DNA of 64,000 nucleotides. Source: JANXVY01 sp034408685. Its GTDB lineage: Bacteria; Pseudomonadota; Alphaproteobacteria; Rhizobiales; Hyphomicrobiaceae. Numbering within the stretch: the first letter of the stretch is position 1; every line of letters begins with the position of its first letter. The notes under the pieces were generated by a model, which was not told the origin of the DNA, made no database searches, and saw only the letters and a list, made by a program, of their open reading frames with translations. Shown one piece after another: positions 52,232 through 61,098 of the stretch. The stretch covers positions 1 through 64,000 of the forward strand of contig JAWXCP010000234.1 of assembly GCA_034408685.1 (NCBI GenBank), read 5' to 3'. The position numbers were made by a program, and so were the translations under genes.

Positions 52232-54946
52232 CTATTTCTGCTGGAGGTTCAGCTGCGGCCATAATGATGGAAAAACGAGTTCGGCCTTGACGAGCGATAG
52301 GTCGTCGACATCGGGGGCTGTCGTGAAACCCAATTCGCGACACATCTGGAGCATCGTCGTGTTGTGATGCAAAATATGGCCGTACAGGCGTTTTAGACCT
52401 GCGCCGTGGGCATAGTCGATGAGATGGGACATCAGCGCCCAGCCGATACCTTGTCCCTTCAAGTCCGACCGCACGAGGACGCCGTACTCGCCCGCCACAA
52501 AGTCGGGATCGGCAATGAAACGGGCAACGCCCAACAACTCACCGGTATCTGGCGCAATCGCAACAAACGCCATCTCGCGATCGTAATCGATCTGGGTTAG
52601 GCGGGCGAGGAAGCGATGGGAGAGAGCGACCTTCGGCGTAAAGAACCGCAGCCGAACGTCGGCGGGGTCGACTTTAGCAAAGAACGCTTCATAGAGCGGC
52701 TCGTCTTCAGGCCTGATCGGCCGAAGGACGATTTTGCCCATGGTTGCGGCGTCGAACTCGCGTTCCCACGCGCTTGGGTAGGGTTTGATCGCCATGGCCG
52801 TGCGCGGTGACGTTGCTTGGTTGGCAATTGCGACGCGCCCATCGAGCGCGATGACACCAAGTTCGTCGGCCAGCAGCGGGTTGATGTCGATTTCGCGGAT
52901 TTCTGGATGGCGCGCGGCGAGTTCGGCCAAACGCACGAGCACGACGGCAATTGCGTCGATATCGGCTGGCGGGCGATCCCGGTAGCCTTGCAACAGCCGC
53001 CAGACGTTGGTTTGCCGCATCAGATCGCGCGCGAGGTTCATGTCGAGAGGTGGCAGGGCGTGCGCGACATCGCGGATGGTCTCGACGGCAATGCCGCCGG
53101 CACCGAACGTGATCAGCGGCCCAAACGTCGGGTCGACGCTTACGCCGAGAAGCAATTCCTGGGCGTGAGGACGCTTGATCATCGGTTGGATGGTGAAGCC
53201 GTCAATTTTTGCATCCGGCTTGGCGGCGATGCACCGGGTGAGCATCAGTTTTGTCGCCTCGCGAACCTGTGCTGGCGTCTCGAGGTCGAGCCGTACACCG
53301 CCGACGTCGGACTTATGCGAAATGTCGACGGACAGGATCTTGACCACGCAGGCGCCATGCTGCGTGATGATCGGGGCCGACAGCCGTTCGGCCTCAGCAG
53401 GTGTCGTCGCGATCGCCGTCTCGGCGACCGGAATGGCGTAGGCTGCGAGTAATGACTTGGCTTCGAACTCGGTCAGGGTGGTCCGGCCCGATCGCAGGGC
53501 CACCGCGATGATATGTTGGACTTTGGCGTCTGCATCGGTTGTCGCGGTGGCGACCGCCGATGTCGGCAGTGCCATCAGTTCGACCTGTGCCTGCCGGTAG
53601 CGCGAGAGCTGGGCAAACCCCTCGATCGCATCGGCCGGCGTCTCGAATGTGGGAAGCCCGCTTCTTGAGAACAGCGCGCGCGAACTTTCTGCTGCCGTCA
53701 CGCCGAGCCAAGCCGTCAGCACGGGCTTGGCGGGCTTTCCGTTAGCTCGCCGGTTGGCGACGACTTCTAAAATCGCGTTCGCGGCATCGAGGCTCGGGTT
53801 CAACGCCGTCGGGCAATTGATCACGAGCGCGGCATCGATGCCGGGGTCGTCGAGTGCGTGCGCCAATGTCGACGAAAATCGCACAGCGTTGGCATCGCCA
53901 ATGATGTCGATCGGATTGCGATGTGACCAGGTTGGCGGCAAGACCGCGTCAAGCGCCGCGATAGTCTCTTGGGATAGGGTCGCAAGTTGTCCGCCAAGGT
54001 CGGTCAACCGGTCGGCAGCCAACACGCCAGCCCCGCCGCCGTTGGTTACGATGACCAGCCGTTCGCCCCCGACTGGCGGGCACTTGGCGAGAAGTTCGGC
54101 GGCGCTGAACAGTTCTGAGATCTCGCGGACGCGCAGCACGCCAGCCCTTCGGAAAGCGGCTTGGTAAGCGTGATCGGCCCCGGCAAGCGCGCCCGTGTGG
54201 GATAACGCGGCGGCAGCTCCGGCCGCGTGGCGGCCGGATTTGATAACGATCACCGGTTTGGCCCGTGCCGCGCGCCGCGCCGCCGACATGAACTTTCGCG
54301 CTGCCGTTACGTTTTCGACGTACATCAAAATGGCATCGCTGGCGGTATCGCCGGCGAGATAGTCGAGCAGGTCGCCAGCGTCGACGTCCGCCATATCGCC
54401 CATCGATACGACGTGGGAGAAGCCAATTCTGCGGCTTGCCGCCCAGTCGACGATTCCGGTGATCAGTGCGCCCGACTGGGACAGAAACGCGAGGTTGCCA
54501 GCAGGTGGCATCAGGTGGGAAAAGCTGGCGTTGATGCCAAGGGGCGGCAGCATGAGCCCGAGGCAATTCGGTCCTTGGATGCGGATGAGATACCGCCCGG
54601 CCGCCTCGAGCATCGCCTGTTTCAGATCGCCGCGAATGCCAGCGGTGATCACGACTGCGGACCGGCAACCTTTTTGCCCGAGTTGGTCGATCAGCGCCGG
54701 GACGGTTGCTGCCGGCGTCGCGATGACGGCAAGGTCGGGGGTGCCGGGAAGCTCGGCGATGCTCGGGTAGCAAACCGTACCGTTGATCATAGCGTGGCCT
54801 GGATTGACCAGCCAGATGTCACCTTTGAAGCCACCGCTGATCAAGTTGCGCGTGACCACCGCACCGACGCCGCCCGGTCTGTCGCTCGCGCCAAGGAGGA
54901 CGATCGATCGCGGGCTCAAAAGCGCGTCGAGATTTCGAATAGTCAT
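52232..54946 (-). CDS. Acyl-CoA synthetase (NDP-forming)-GNAT fusion, Pat-like
   Basis: A 904-residue fusion. A CoA-binding domain (LLSPRSIVLLGASDRPGGVG) comes first, then a succinyl-CoA-ligase-like part (with SHTGALAG, the likely phospho-His region), an ATP-grasp domain (~470-690), and a C-terminal GNAT domain (VLVRSDLKGQGIGWALM). This is the layout of PatZ/Pat protein lysine acetyltransferases, which silence acetyl-CoA synthetase. The frame extends to 55030, but the ATG at 54946 is preferred because a perfect FNR box lies at 55017-55030. Confidence 0.9.
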   Translation of the reverse strand: MTIRNLDALLSPRSIVLLGASDRPGGVGAVVTRNLISGGFKGDIWLVNPGHAMINGTVCYPSIAELPGTPDLAVIATPAATVPALIDQLGQKGCRSAVVITAGIRGDLKQAMLEAAGRYLIRIQGPNCLGLMLPPLGINASFSHLMPPAGNLAFLSQSGALITGIVDWAASRRIGFSHVVSMGDMADVDAGDLLDYLAGDTASDAILMYVENVTAARKFMSAARRAARAKPVIVIKSGRHAAGAAAALSHTGALAGADHAYQAAFRRAGVLRVREISELFSAAELLAKCPPVGGERLVIVTNGGGAGVLAADRLTDLGGQLATLSQETIAALDAVLPPTWSHRNPIDIIGDANAVRFSSTLAHALDDPGIDAALVINCPTALNPSLDAANAILEVVANRRANGKPAKPVLTAWLGVTAAESSRALFSRSGLPTFETPADAIEGFAQLSRYRQAQVELMALPTSAVATATTDADAKVQHIIAVALRSGRTTLTEFEAKSLLAAYAIPVAETAIATTPAEAERLSAPIITQHGACVVKILSVDISHKSDVGGVRLDLETPAQVREATKLMLTRCIAAKPDAKIDGFTIQPMIKRPHAQELLLGVSVDPTFGPLITFGAGGIAVETIRDVAHALPPLDMNLARDLMRQTNVWRLLQGYRDRPPADIDAIAVVLVRLAELAARHPEIREIDINPLLADELGVIALDGRVAIANQATSPRTAMAIKPYPSAWEREFDAATMGKIVLRPIRPEDEPLYEAFFAKVDPADVRLRFFTPKVALSHRFLARLTQIDYDREMAFVAIAPDTGELLGVARFIADPDFVAGEYGVLVRSDLKGQGIGWALMSHLIDYAHGAGLKRLYGHILHHNTTMLQMCRELGFTTAPDVDDLSLVKAELVFPSLWPQLNLQQK

Positions 54947-55016
54947 GTTAAAAATATCCCCGCGCTGCAGCGCACACCGACCCCGGCCTGACCTAGCCGG
55001 GCTTCGATCGGCCGCC

Positions 55017-55030
55017 TTGATACGTATCAA
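55017..55030. promoter_or_regulatory. Perfect FNR/FixK box between divergent genes
   Basis: TTGATACGTATCAA, a full match and a complete palindrome. Class II starts on both sides would give leaders of ~36 bases to the ATG at 54946 (minus) and ~22 bases to the ATG at 55087 (plus), so one box can drive both genes. Confidence 0.92.
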
Positions 55031-55086
55031 CGCGGCGCGGCGGGTGTTCGTTCAACCTGATCGGTAATGTTTTGGTGGAGTGTGCC

Positions 55087-55530
55087 ATGGGCAGTAATTC
55101 AACACCTGCAGCCGATGGGCCCGTCGCGAACGCGATACCCGGGCCGCTGATGCGCATCCGTTTGGAATTGGCGCGCGACCCGGAATTTCCCGATGGTAGC
55201 AAGGTACACGGCTACGATCTCATCGTGCCACTCGACAACAACGGTTTGTTGTCAGTTGCCGGCTGGAAAGCCGACCGCGACCATTGCCGCGTGCGCCGGT
55301 TCTGGGGCCATGAAGCCGAACTCATCGGCCATGTGGTTCATAAGCCGGGCGGTACGGGGGGCACATGGGCGTTCCGTTACGATATCCGCGCACCGATTGG
55401 CGACGTGCATGACGAGCCCGGATTTCATCTCGAGAGCCACGCTTTTCGCCCGGGCGAATATGTGTCGATCCGCGAACAGGACGGGGAGATGCGCACGTTC
55501 CGGGTCCAGGCGGTCGTCGATCTCGAGTGA
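55087..55530 (+). CDS. Hypothetical protein under the FNR-type box
   Basis: A 147-residue soluble protein with no signal peptide and no recognised domain. It is rich in beta-type segments: MRIRLELARDPEFPDGSKVHGYDLIVPLD, HCRVRRFWGHEAELIGHV, WAFRYDI and FRPGEYVSIRE. The ATG at 55087 follows GGTGGAG. It is divergent from the Pat-like gene and should be induced at low oxygen. I do not recognise the family. Confidence 0.75.
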   Translation: MGSNSTPAADGPVANAIPGPLMRIRLELARDPEFPDGSKVHGYDLIVPLDNNGLLSVAGWKADRDHCRVRRFWGHEAELIGHVVHKPGGTGGTWAFRYDIRAPIGDVHDEPGFHLESHAFRPGEYVSIREQDGEMRTFRVQAVVDLE

Positions 55531-55551
55531 GTACGTCAACGGCCCGGTCGA

Positions 55552-55872
55552 TCATTCGCCCGCAGTCTTGAGGCTCGTGATGTAGGCGATGACATCGTCA
55601 CGGTCTTCGCGCTCGAGTATGAAATTGGGCATGTTTCGATGCGGCGTTTGTAACCAAACCTTCAACGCCAGCGCCGTCATTCCTGGCGTATTGGCAATGA
55701 CGACAAACGGCGGACTGTCGGCGCGCAGTGACGTCCGGCCCTCGACGCCGTGGCATTCAGAACATGTCGTGCGTGCGAATGCCAAGCCGCGTTGCACATC
55801 GCCGCCGTCTTGGGCTGTTGCGGATACGGGCATTCCCGCCAACAGCAGGGCCGTCACCATTAATCTGGTCAT
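55552..55872 (-). CDS. Small exported mono-haem cytochrome c
   Basis: A 106-residue periplasmic cytochrome with a signal peptide (MTRLMVTALLLAGMPVSATAQD), the haem site CSECH and a late Met in RNMPNFIL, probably the axial ligand. The ATG at 55872 was preferred over 55905 because the signal peptide then begins properly. It lies 36 bases after the 176-aa hypothetical gene. It may bring electrons to the cbb3 oxidase or another terminal enzyme; this is inferred from location. Confidence 0.85.
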   Translation of the reverse strand: MTRLMVTALLLAGMPVSATAQDGGDVQRGLAFARTTCSECHGVEGRTSLRADSPPFVVIANTPGMTALALKVWLQTPHRNMPNFILEREDRDDVIAYITSLKTAGE

Positions 55873-55908
55873 GCCGATTGCTCCTTCAAGCAAAGCCTTA
55901 TCCAACCG

Positions 55909-56439
55909 TCACATTTGACGGGCAGAAAACTCGTGCGTGCGTAGTTCTCGCGTGCCGTGGCGCAGCAGCAGCCGCGCGCCGAGTGCCTGTTGGTCGGCCG
56001 TTTGCGACATCAGCAGCAGGACAACGAACCCGTCGTCGACATCGCTCGCGAGGCTCTGTGTGAGATCGGGACGCATCCATCCAGCCTCGTACGTGTCGCC
56101 ATCGGCGTGCGCAAAAAGCTGGATGGCCGCGCGGCCGCAGCGCATTTCGACAGGTTCATGCCCGGCGACGTGAAGATGAACCGGCGGCTGTGACGACAGC
56201 GTAGCCAAAGACGTTGGAACGGTGGCCAACTTCGTCTCCAGGCCGGCATCGCTGGTTCGGTCGGCTCGACCGTTACCGGCGGCCATTTCAACGGCAGCAG
56301 GCTGGGCAACCCGACCGAAAATACAGAACTGCCCGCCTTCAAACCCGCGCTCGACCAAACTCCCGACGACATCTGAGAGTGTGTCCCACTCGCCGAAGGC
56401 CTGGATCGCGACCCGGTATCGTGTCAGCCCGTCGGGCAT
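55909..56439 (-). CDS. Hypothetical protein in the fixK / cytochrome c unit
   Basis: A 176-residue protein without signal peptide. The N-terminal YRVAIQAFGEWDTLSDVVGSLVERGFEGGQFCIFG looks like a small alpha/beta (ferredoxin-like or stress-protein-like) domain. The C-terminal half contains VHLHVAGHEP and DDGFVVLLLMSQTADQQALGARLLLRHG. The ATG at 56439 has a purine-rich GAGCGAGAG before it; the longer frame to 56604 would overlap fixK. Unknown family. Confidence 0.65.
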   Translation of the reverse strand: MPDGLTRYRVAIQAFGEWDTLSDVVGSLVERGFEGGQFCIFGRVAQPAAVEMAAGNGRADRTSDAGLETKLATVPTSLATLSSQPPVHLHVAGHEPVEMRCGRAAIQLFAHADGDTYEAGWMRPDLTQSLASDVDDGFVVLLLMSQTADQQALGARLLLRHGTRELRTHEFSARQM

Positions 56440-56534
56440 TGTTCTCTCGCTCCAACCAAATCGGCAGTCGGACGGCCCTCTCCGTGTAAGGCGGGGCTCG
56501 GCGAAGGAGGCCACTGTCGGCTGCATGCCCGGCC

Positions 56535-57251
56535 TCACGCGAGCGCCTCGCCGTCGGCAATGGCCTTCAGTGCGGCAATATCGACTAATCGCAGGCTGGT
56601 ACATTGATCGATCTCAATCAGACCAGCCGACTTGAGCTTGCTGAACGTCCGGCTGACGGTCTCGATCGTCAGTCCGAGGTAGTCGGCAATGTCACCGCGC
56701 GACATGGGCAGATCGATTGTCTGCGGGTCGCGATCGTGGATCCGGTTGCGCCGCGACATGCTGAGGAGGAACGTCACAACACGCTCGGTCGCGCTGTGCC
56801 GAGCGACACTCACCAAGTGAGCCCGGGTCGACGAAAGCTCCTCGGCGATCGCCTCGTAGATGCGGATTGCCATCTCTGGCTCGCGCTCGGCCAAGCGGCG
56901 CAGCGCCGTCTGGGGCAGACACCGGACGCGCGTCGGGATCAGCGCTTGCGCGTTATAGACTTCGACGGGGCCTGCATCGAGGTTGACGATATCGCCACCG
57001 AACGCGAAGTCGATGACGTGCCTGCGGCCATCGGGCAACACGGTGTAGAGGCAGACCGCGCCGGTCTCGACCTGATAAACGTGGGATTTCTGGTCGCCTT
57101 CGACAAATACGTGGTCCTTAGCTTCGATGCCTTTCAACTGCGACCGCCGGATATGGCTCGTCAGGGTCGTCCGGGTCATCAAGTCGGAGTTCCGCCATGC
57201 GATTCCGTTTGCTTTACCGTCGGGCGTGTGTTCGGCCGAAAATGCCAGCAT
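56535..57251 (-). CDS. fixK: Crp/Fnr-family regulator, FixK type
   Basis: A cAMP-receptor-fold regulator with a cyclic-nucleotide-like domain (~residues 40-150) and a winged helix-turn-helix whose recognition helix, IETVSRTFSKLKSAGLIEI, has the E-x-x-S-R of FNR/FixK proteins that bind TTGAT-N4-ATCAA. The N-terminal cysteine cluster of FNR/FnrN is absent, so it is not a direct oxygen sensor but FixK-like. The start is uncertain: ATG 57251 has GAGGA upstream. ATG 57179 would fit the FNR-like box at 57267-57280 better. Confidence 0.88.
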   Translation of the reverse strand: MLAFSAEHTPDGKANGIAWRNSDLMTRTTLTSHIRRSQLKGIEAKDHVFVEGDQKSHVYQVETGAVCLYTVLPDGRRHVIDFAFGGDIVNLDAGPVEVYNAQALIPTRVRCLPQTALRRLAEREPEMAIRIYEAIAEELSSTRAHLVSVARHSATERVVTFLLSMSRRNRIHDRDPQTIDLPMSRGDIADYLGLTIETVSRTFSKLKSAGLIEIDQCTSLRLVDIAALKAIADGEALA

Positions 57252-57266
57252 GGTGGTCCTCACGGG

Positions 57267-57280
57267 TTGATCGTGATCCG
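57267..57280. promoter_or_regulatory. FNR/FixK-like box upstream of fixK
   Basis: TTGATCGTGATCCG: perfect left half, two mismatches in the right half. It lies between the divergent fixK and response-regulator genes, suggesting feedback control. Confidence 0.5.
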
Positions 57281-57410
57281 GGGGTTCCGGCGATGACCAG
57301 AGCTAAACCAAGCTCGCGTTGCAGCATTTTGCCGGCTGTGTCGCGGAACGTGACGAAATGTGCCGATGTCGTGGTTCACCTATGCCACGGACCAAACCGC
57401 AGGCGGCCAG

Positions 57411-58154
57411 ATGTCTAATCCGACCCTACTCGTCGTCGACGATGATGTGCAGATCCGGACCTTGCTGCGGAACCGGTTCGAACGCGATGGTTTTGCCGTC
57501 GAGGAAGCGGCGTGCGCGCAGGAGTTATGGGAAAAACTCAGCCGCACGCACGTTAGTCTGATCACACTCGATTTGACGCTTGGACGCGAGGACGGGCTTG
57601 CGTTGGCGCGCGAGATCCGGGCGCGCAACAACATCCCGATCATCATGATCTCGGCTAAGGACGAGGAGATCGACCGGGTTGTCGGTCTCGAACTCGGGGC
57701 GGACGACTACATCACCAAGCCGTGCAGCCCGCGTGAGGTCGTAGCGCGCGTGCGCGCTGTGCTGCGGCGCTACGAGGCGATGGCTCCGGCGCGCGTCGAG
57801 GCTGCACCAGTCGTGGCTGCCGTCGTGGCGGGTGGGGAACGGTTGACGTTCGAGGGCTTCGTCCTTGACCTTGCGAGCCGCGAATTTACCAATGCGGCTG
57901 GCGACATCGTCGATCTGACGACGACGGATTTCAATCTGCTCGAGTTGTTGTTGCGGCATCCCCGGCGGGTGATGAGCCGGGACGAGATCATGACGGCGCT
58001 CAAAGGCCATGACTGGAGCGCCTACGATCGGTCGGTGGATTCTGCCGTTGCCCGTCTCAGGCGCAAGATCGAGCCTGACGCCGACCAGCCACGCCACATC
58101 AAGACGGTGCGTAACGTCGGCTACGTTTTTTCGACCGACGTGCGAAAGGTCTGA
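57411..58154 (+). CDS. OmpR-family response regulator
   Basis: A 247-residue two-component regulator. The receiver domain (LLVVDDDVQIRTLL, phospho-Asp in LITLDLTLGREDG, Lys in YITKPC) spans ~1-120. An Ala/Val-rich linker follows, then a winged-helix DNA-binding domain (DFNLLELLLRHPRRVMSRDEIMTALKG, RLRRKIEPD, IKTVRNVGYVF). It is convergent with the hybrid kinase, its probable partner, and divergent from fixK. It could link an oxygen or redox signal to fixK in place of FixJ; this is inference. Confidence 0.93.
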   Translation: MSNPTLLVVDDDVQIRTLLRNRFERDGFAVEEAACAQELWEKLSRTHVSLITLDLTLGREDGLALAREIRARNNIPIIMISAKDEEIDRVVGLELGADDYITKPCSPREVVARVRAVLRRYEAMAPARVEAAPVVAAVVAGGERLTFEGFVLDLASREFTNAAGDIVDLTTTDFNLLELLLRHPRRVMSRDEIMTALKGHDWSAYDRSVDSAVARLRRKIEPDADQPRHIKTVRNVGYVFSTDVRKV

Positions 58155-58179
58155 GCGCTTTGGGCGAGGTCGGCTCGAA

Positions 58180-60525
58180 TTACGGCCGATCGAGGATCTC
58201 GCGGATCGCGCGGGCGAGTTCGCCGATGTCGTAGGGTTTGCGCAAGATGCGCTGGTCGGCGAGCACCGACTCGTTGCCGCGCGCCATATCCTCGGCAAAC
58301 CCCGATGTCAGCAGAACGCGTTGCAGCGGCCGACTTGCGCCGAGTTCACGCGCGAGGTCGAACCCCGACATGCCGCCTGGCATCACGACGTCACTGAACA
58401 CGAGATCGGCATTCAGACCAGCGGAGAGGATGGTCAGGGCTTCCGGGCCACTGGCAGCGGCGTGGACCCGGTAGCCCAGGCGCTTCAATCGCTCGACCGT
58501 CAATGAGCGCACTTGCGGGTTGTCTTCGACGACCAGAATTGTCTCGTTTCGAGCCGCCGACAGAGCTTTTACCGTTTTGCTGTCTGCCCCTTGGTCGGAG
58601 GCATCGGCCAAACGGGGCAGATAGAGGTTGAACGTGGTGCCGAGCCCCAATTCGCTATAGACGGTAATATGACCGTCCGATTGCTTGACGAAGCCGAAAA
58701 TTGTCGCAAGGCCGAGCCCTGTGCCTTTGCCCGGCTCCTTGGTGGTGAAGAACGGCTCGAACACGCGGGCGGCGATGTCGGGTGACATTCCGGTCCCCGT
58801 ATCGGAGACGGACAAGCGGACGTAGGGGCCAGGCGTCAGCGTTTTGTCGACGGCGACCTCATCTTCGCTGATCGTTGCGTTCATCGTCTCGATGCGCAAA
58901 TTTCCCCCGCCCGGCATCGCGTCGCGCGCATTCAGTGCAAGGTTTAAAACCGCATTCTCGACCTCGCCAGGGTCGACGCGCGTGGCACCGAGATCGTGCG
59001 CCAGGACCGTCGTCAGTTTGATCGCCTCGCCGATCGTGCGCCGCAGTAATTCGCTCATTGCGAGGACTTGATCGTTGAGGTTGACGGTCTGGGCTTCGAG
59101 TTTGCGCCGCCGCGCAAACATTAAGAGGCGCTGGTTCAGACGGGCGCCGATCTTTGACGCCTCTTGGGCTTCCCGCACATACTTCAGCGCGGGGTGATCG
59201 CCGAGGTCGTCCTCGATCAGTTCGAGGTTGCCAGCGATCACGGTCAGCAAGTTGTTGCTGTCGTGGGCGATGCCGCCGGTCAATTGGCCTAACGCCTCGA
59301 GGCGTTGTGACCGGATGGCCTTTTCACGGCGCGTTAGTTCGTCGGACAGGTCGCGGATCAGGCCAACGTGGCTGACAATGCGGCCGTCTTTGGTTGCGAC
59401 CGGACGCCCTTGAACCATGGCTGGAAACGTCGACCCATCCGTGCGGCGACAGTTGACCAACACCATGGCTTTGGCGCCTTTTTCATCGCTGGTCGTCCAG
59501 GCATTGACGACGGCGCTATAGTCTTTGGCTGTTGCAAAAAGCGATTGAAGCTTGACCGAAACAATGTTGGCGCGATCAAAGCCGAACAATTTAGGAAAGG
59601 CAGCGTTTGCCATGCGAAATTGCAGTTTATCATCTGTGGTGACGATGGCGTCAGGGACGGCGTCGAGTACGGCCAGAAGTTCGGCCGTGCGTTCTGCCAC
59701 CCGGCGTTCGAGCCCGGCTTCGAGTATTTTCTTTTCGGTGATGTCGCGGACCGCGCCGATCGTGCGCTGGGGCTGGCCACCACTGGCAAAATGGGTGCGA
59801 GCGTTGGTGCTGATCCAACGGGTGCTGCCGTCGGGCCAGATGATCCGGTGATCGACTTCGAACGCTCCGTCACGGTCAGCGGTCAGAGCACCGGCAATCA
59901 CAGCCTCGACCTTTGAGCGGTCATCGGGATGCACGTGGCCCAAATAGGCAGCGGGGGTGGCGACCTCATCATCGCTGATGCCGAACAATTCGCGGTAGAT
60001 CGGTGACCAGTAAGACGTGCCAATGTCGTGATCGTGCTCGAACAGGCCGATCCGGCCTTGTTCGACCGCAAGGCGAATGCGCTCTTCGCTGCGCTTGAGT
60101 GAAGCCTCGAACACTTTGCGCTGAGAAACGTCGCGCAGGATGACCGTATAGGTCGGTTTTGTGCCCACGGTGAGCCGCGAGATCGAGGCCTCAGCCGGGA
60201 ACTCTTCCCCCGATTTGCGGCGGCCGAGAATCTCCTGGCGCTCACCCATTTGCCTGGACGTCACGCCCGACGCGCCAAAACGGCGCAGATGGTCGGCGTG
60301 CGATGCTCTGAAGCGCTCTGGCAACAGCATATCCAGCTGCCGACCCATGGCCTCTGCGGCGTCATAGCCAAAGATCCGTTCGGCGCCAGCGTTGAACAAC
60401 GCGATGTTCTGGCTTTCGTCGATGGAAATGATCGCATCGGCCGCAATCGCCAGAATGCTGGCGAGCTGAAGGCTCTCGAGCTGTAAACGAGCGTGGTCTT
60501 CCGGGTCAGAATTTATCACGGTCAC
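58180..60525 (-). CDS. Hybrid PAS sensor histidine kinase
   Basis: A 781-residue cytoplasmic hybrid kinase. PAS domains lie at ~20-140, 150-270 and 285-400. The HisKA domain has the phosphorylated His421 in GGIAHDSNNLLTVI. The HATPase domain (NAVLNLALNARDAMPGGG, GLGLATIFGFV) and a C-terminal receiver (ILVVEDNPQVRSL, SDVVMPGGMSG) follow. No membrane segments are visible, so it should sense an internal signal. No haem-PAS histidine could be assigned by eye. It ends 25 bases from the convergent response regulator. Confidence 0.94.
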   Translation of the reverse strand: MTVINSDPEDHARLQLESLQLASILAIAADAIISIDESQNIALFNAGAERIFGYDAAEAMGRQLDMLLPERFRASHADHLRRFGASGVTSRQMGERQEILGRRKSGEEFPAEASISRLTVGTKPTYTVILRDVSQRKVFEASLKRSEERIRLAVEQGRIGLFEHDHDIGTSYWSPIYRELFGISDDEVATPAAYLGHVHPDDRSKVEAVIAGALTADRDGAFEVDHRIIWPDGSTRWISTNARTHFASGGQPQRTIGAVRDITEKKILEAGLERRVAERTAELLAVLDAVPDAIVTTDDKLQFRMANAAFPKLFGFDRANIVSVKLQSLFATAKDYSAVVNAWTTSDEKGAKAMVLVNCRRTDGSTFPAMVQGRPVATKDGRIVSHVGLIRDLSDELTRREKAIRSQRLEALGQLTGGIAHDSNNLLTVIAGNLELIEDDLGDHPALKYVREAQEASKIGARLNQRLLMFARRRKLEAQTVNLNDQVLAMSELLRRTIGEAIKLTTVLAHDLGATRVDPGEVENAVLNLALNARDAMPGGGNLRIETMNATISEDEVAVDKTLTPGPYVRLSVSDTGTGMSPDIAARVFEPFFTTKEPGKGTGLGLATIFGFVKQSDGHITVYSELGLGTTFNLYLPRLADASDQGADSKTVKALSAARNETILVVEDNPQVRSLTVERLKRLGYRVHAAASGPEALTILSAGLNADLVFSDVVMPGGMSGFDLARELGASRPLQRVLLTSGFAEDMARGNESVLADQRILRKPYDIGELARAIREILDRP

Positions 60526-60642
60526 AGATCAGGTGCGCCTGGTTGCCGACTTTCGTGCGAAACGGGATACCGTAACGCGAATACACCGGAATGTGAAAAA
60601 TACGGGTCGAGACGGCTCTGCCCAACACCTGGAACTTCGCCC

Positions 60643-61068
60643 ATGTCGCAGACGGCTTTGTTCTGGCCAGCGTTCGCGCAGGTCATATTGACCCTCGTTG
60701 TGATGGTCGCGATGGGGCGGGCGAGGGTCCGCTCGGTCGCGCGCCGCAAGCAGGCCATCGATGATGTTGCGTTGAATCGCACTGAAGACTGGGACGACGA
60801 AGCGACCAAAGCTGCCAACAATTACAAGAACCAGTTCGAGATGCCGGTGCTGTTTTTCGCCGCCATCGCCGTTGGCCTGTCTTTGAAGCTGGCGGACCCG
60901 GTCATCTTAGGGCTCGCGTGGATATTCGTGGCCGCGCGAGTCGCGCATGCGGTGGTGCACCTGACGTTCAACAAGATCATGGTGCGCGGGTCGATCTGGC
61001 TAGTATCCGTCGCGGCTATTCTTGCACTGTGGGTCGTGATGGCAATTCGCGTTGGCAGCTCTGGCTGA
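60643..61068 (+). CDS. MAPEG-family membrane protein
   Basis: A 141-residue membrane protein with four hydrophobic segments. The pattern ANNYKNQFEMPVLFFAAIAVGL and VAARVAHAVVHLTFNK matches the MAPEG family (membrane-associated eicosanoid and glutathione metabolism proteins). In bacteria the function is mostly unknown; some are glutathione transferases. The ATG at 60643 begins just before the first membrane segment; the longer upstream frame was rejected. It converges with phnJ. Confidence 0.85.
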   Translation: MSQTALFWPAFAQVILTLVVMVAMGRARVRSVARRKQAIDDVALNRTEDWDDEATKAANNYKNQFEMPVLFFAAIAVGLSLKLADPVILGLAWIFVAARVAHAVVHLTFNKIMVRGSIWLVSVAAILALWVVMAIRVGSSG

Positions 61069-61098
61069 GCTATGCAGCGGGCGCCATTGCGGGCGGCG

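Noticed and set aside
54947..55030. N-terminal extension of the Pat-like protein to a TTG at 55030
   Set aside because: The extension would translate the perfect FNR box and divergent promoter; the family N-terminus begins at the ATG at 54946.
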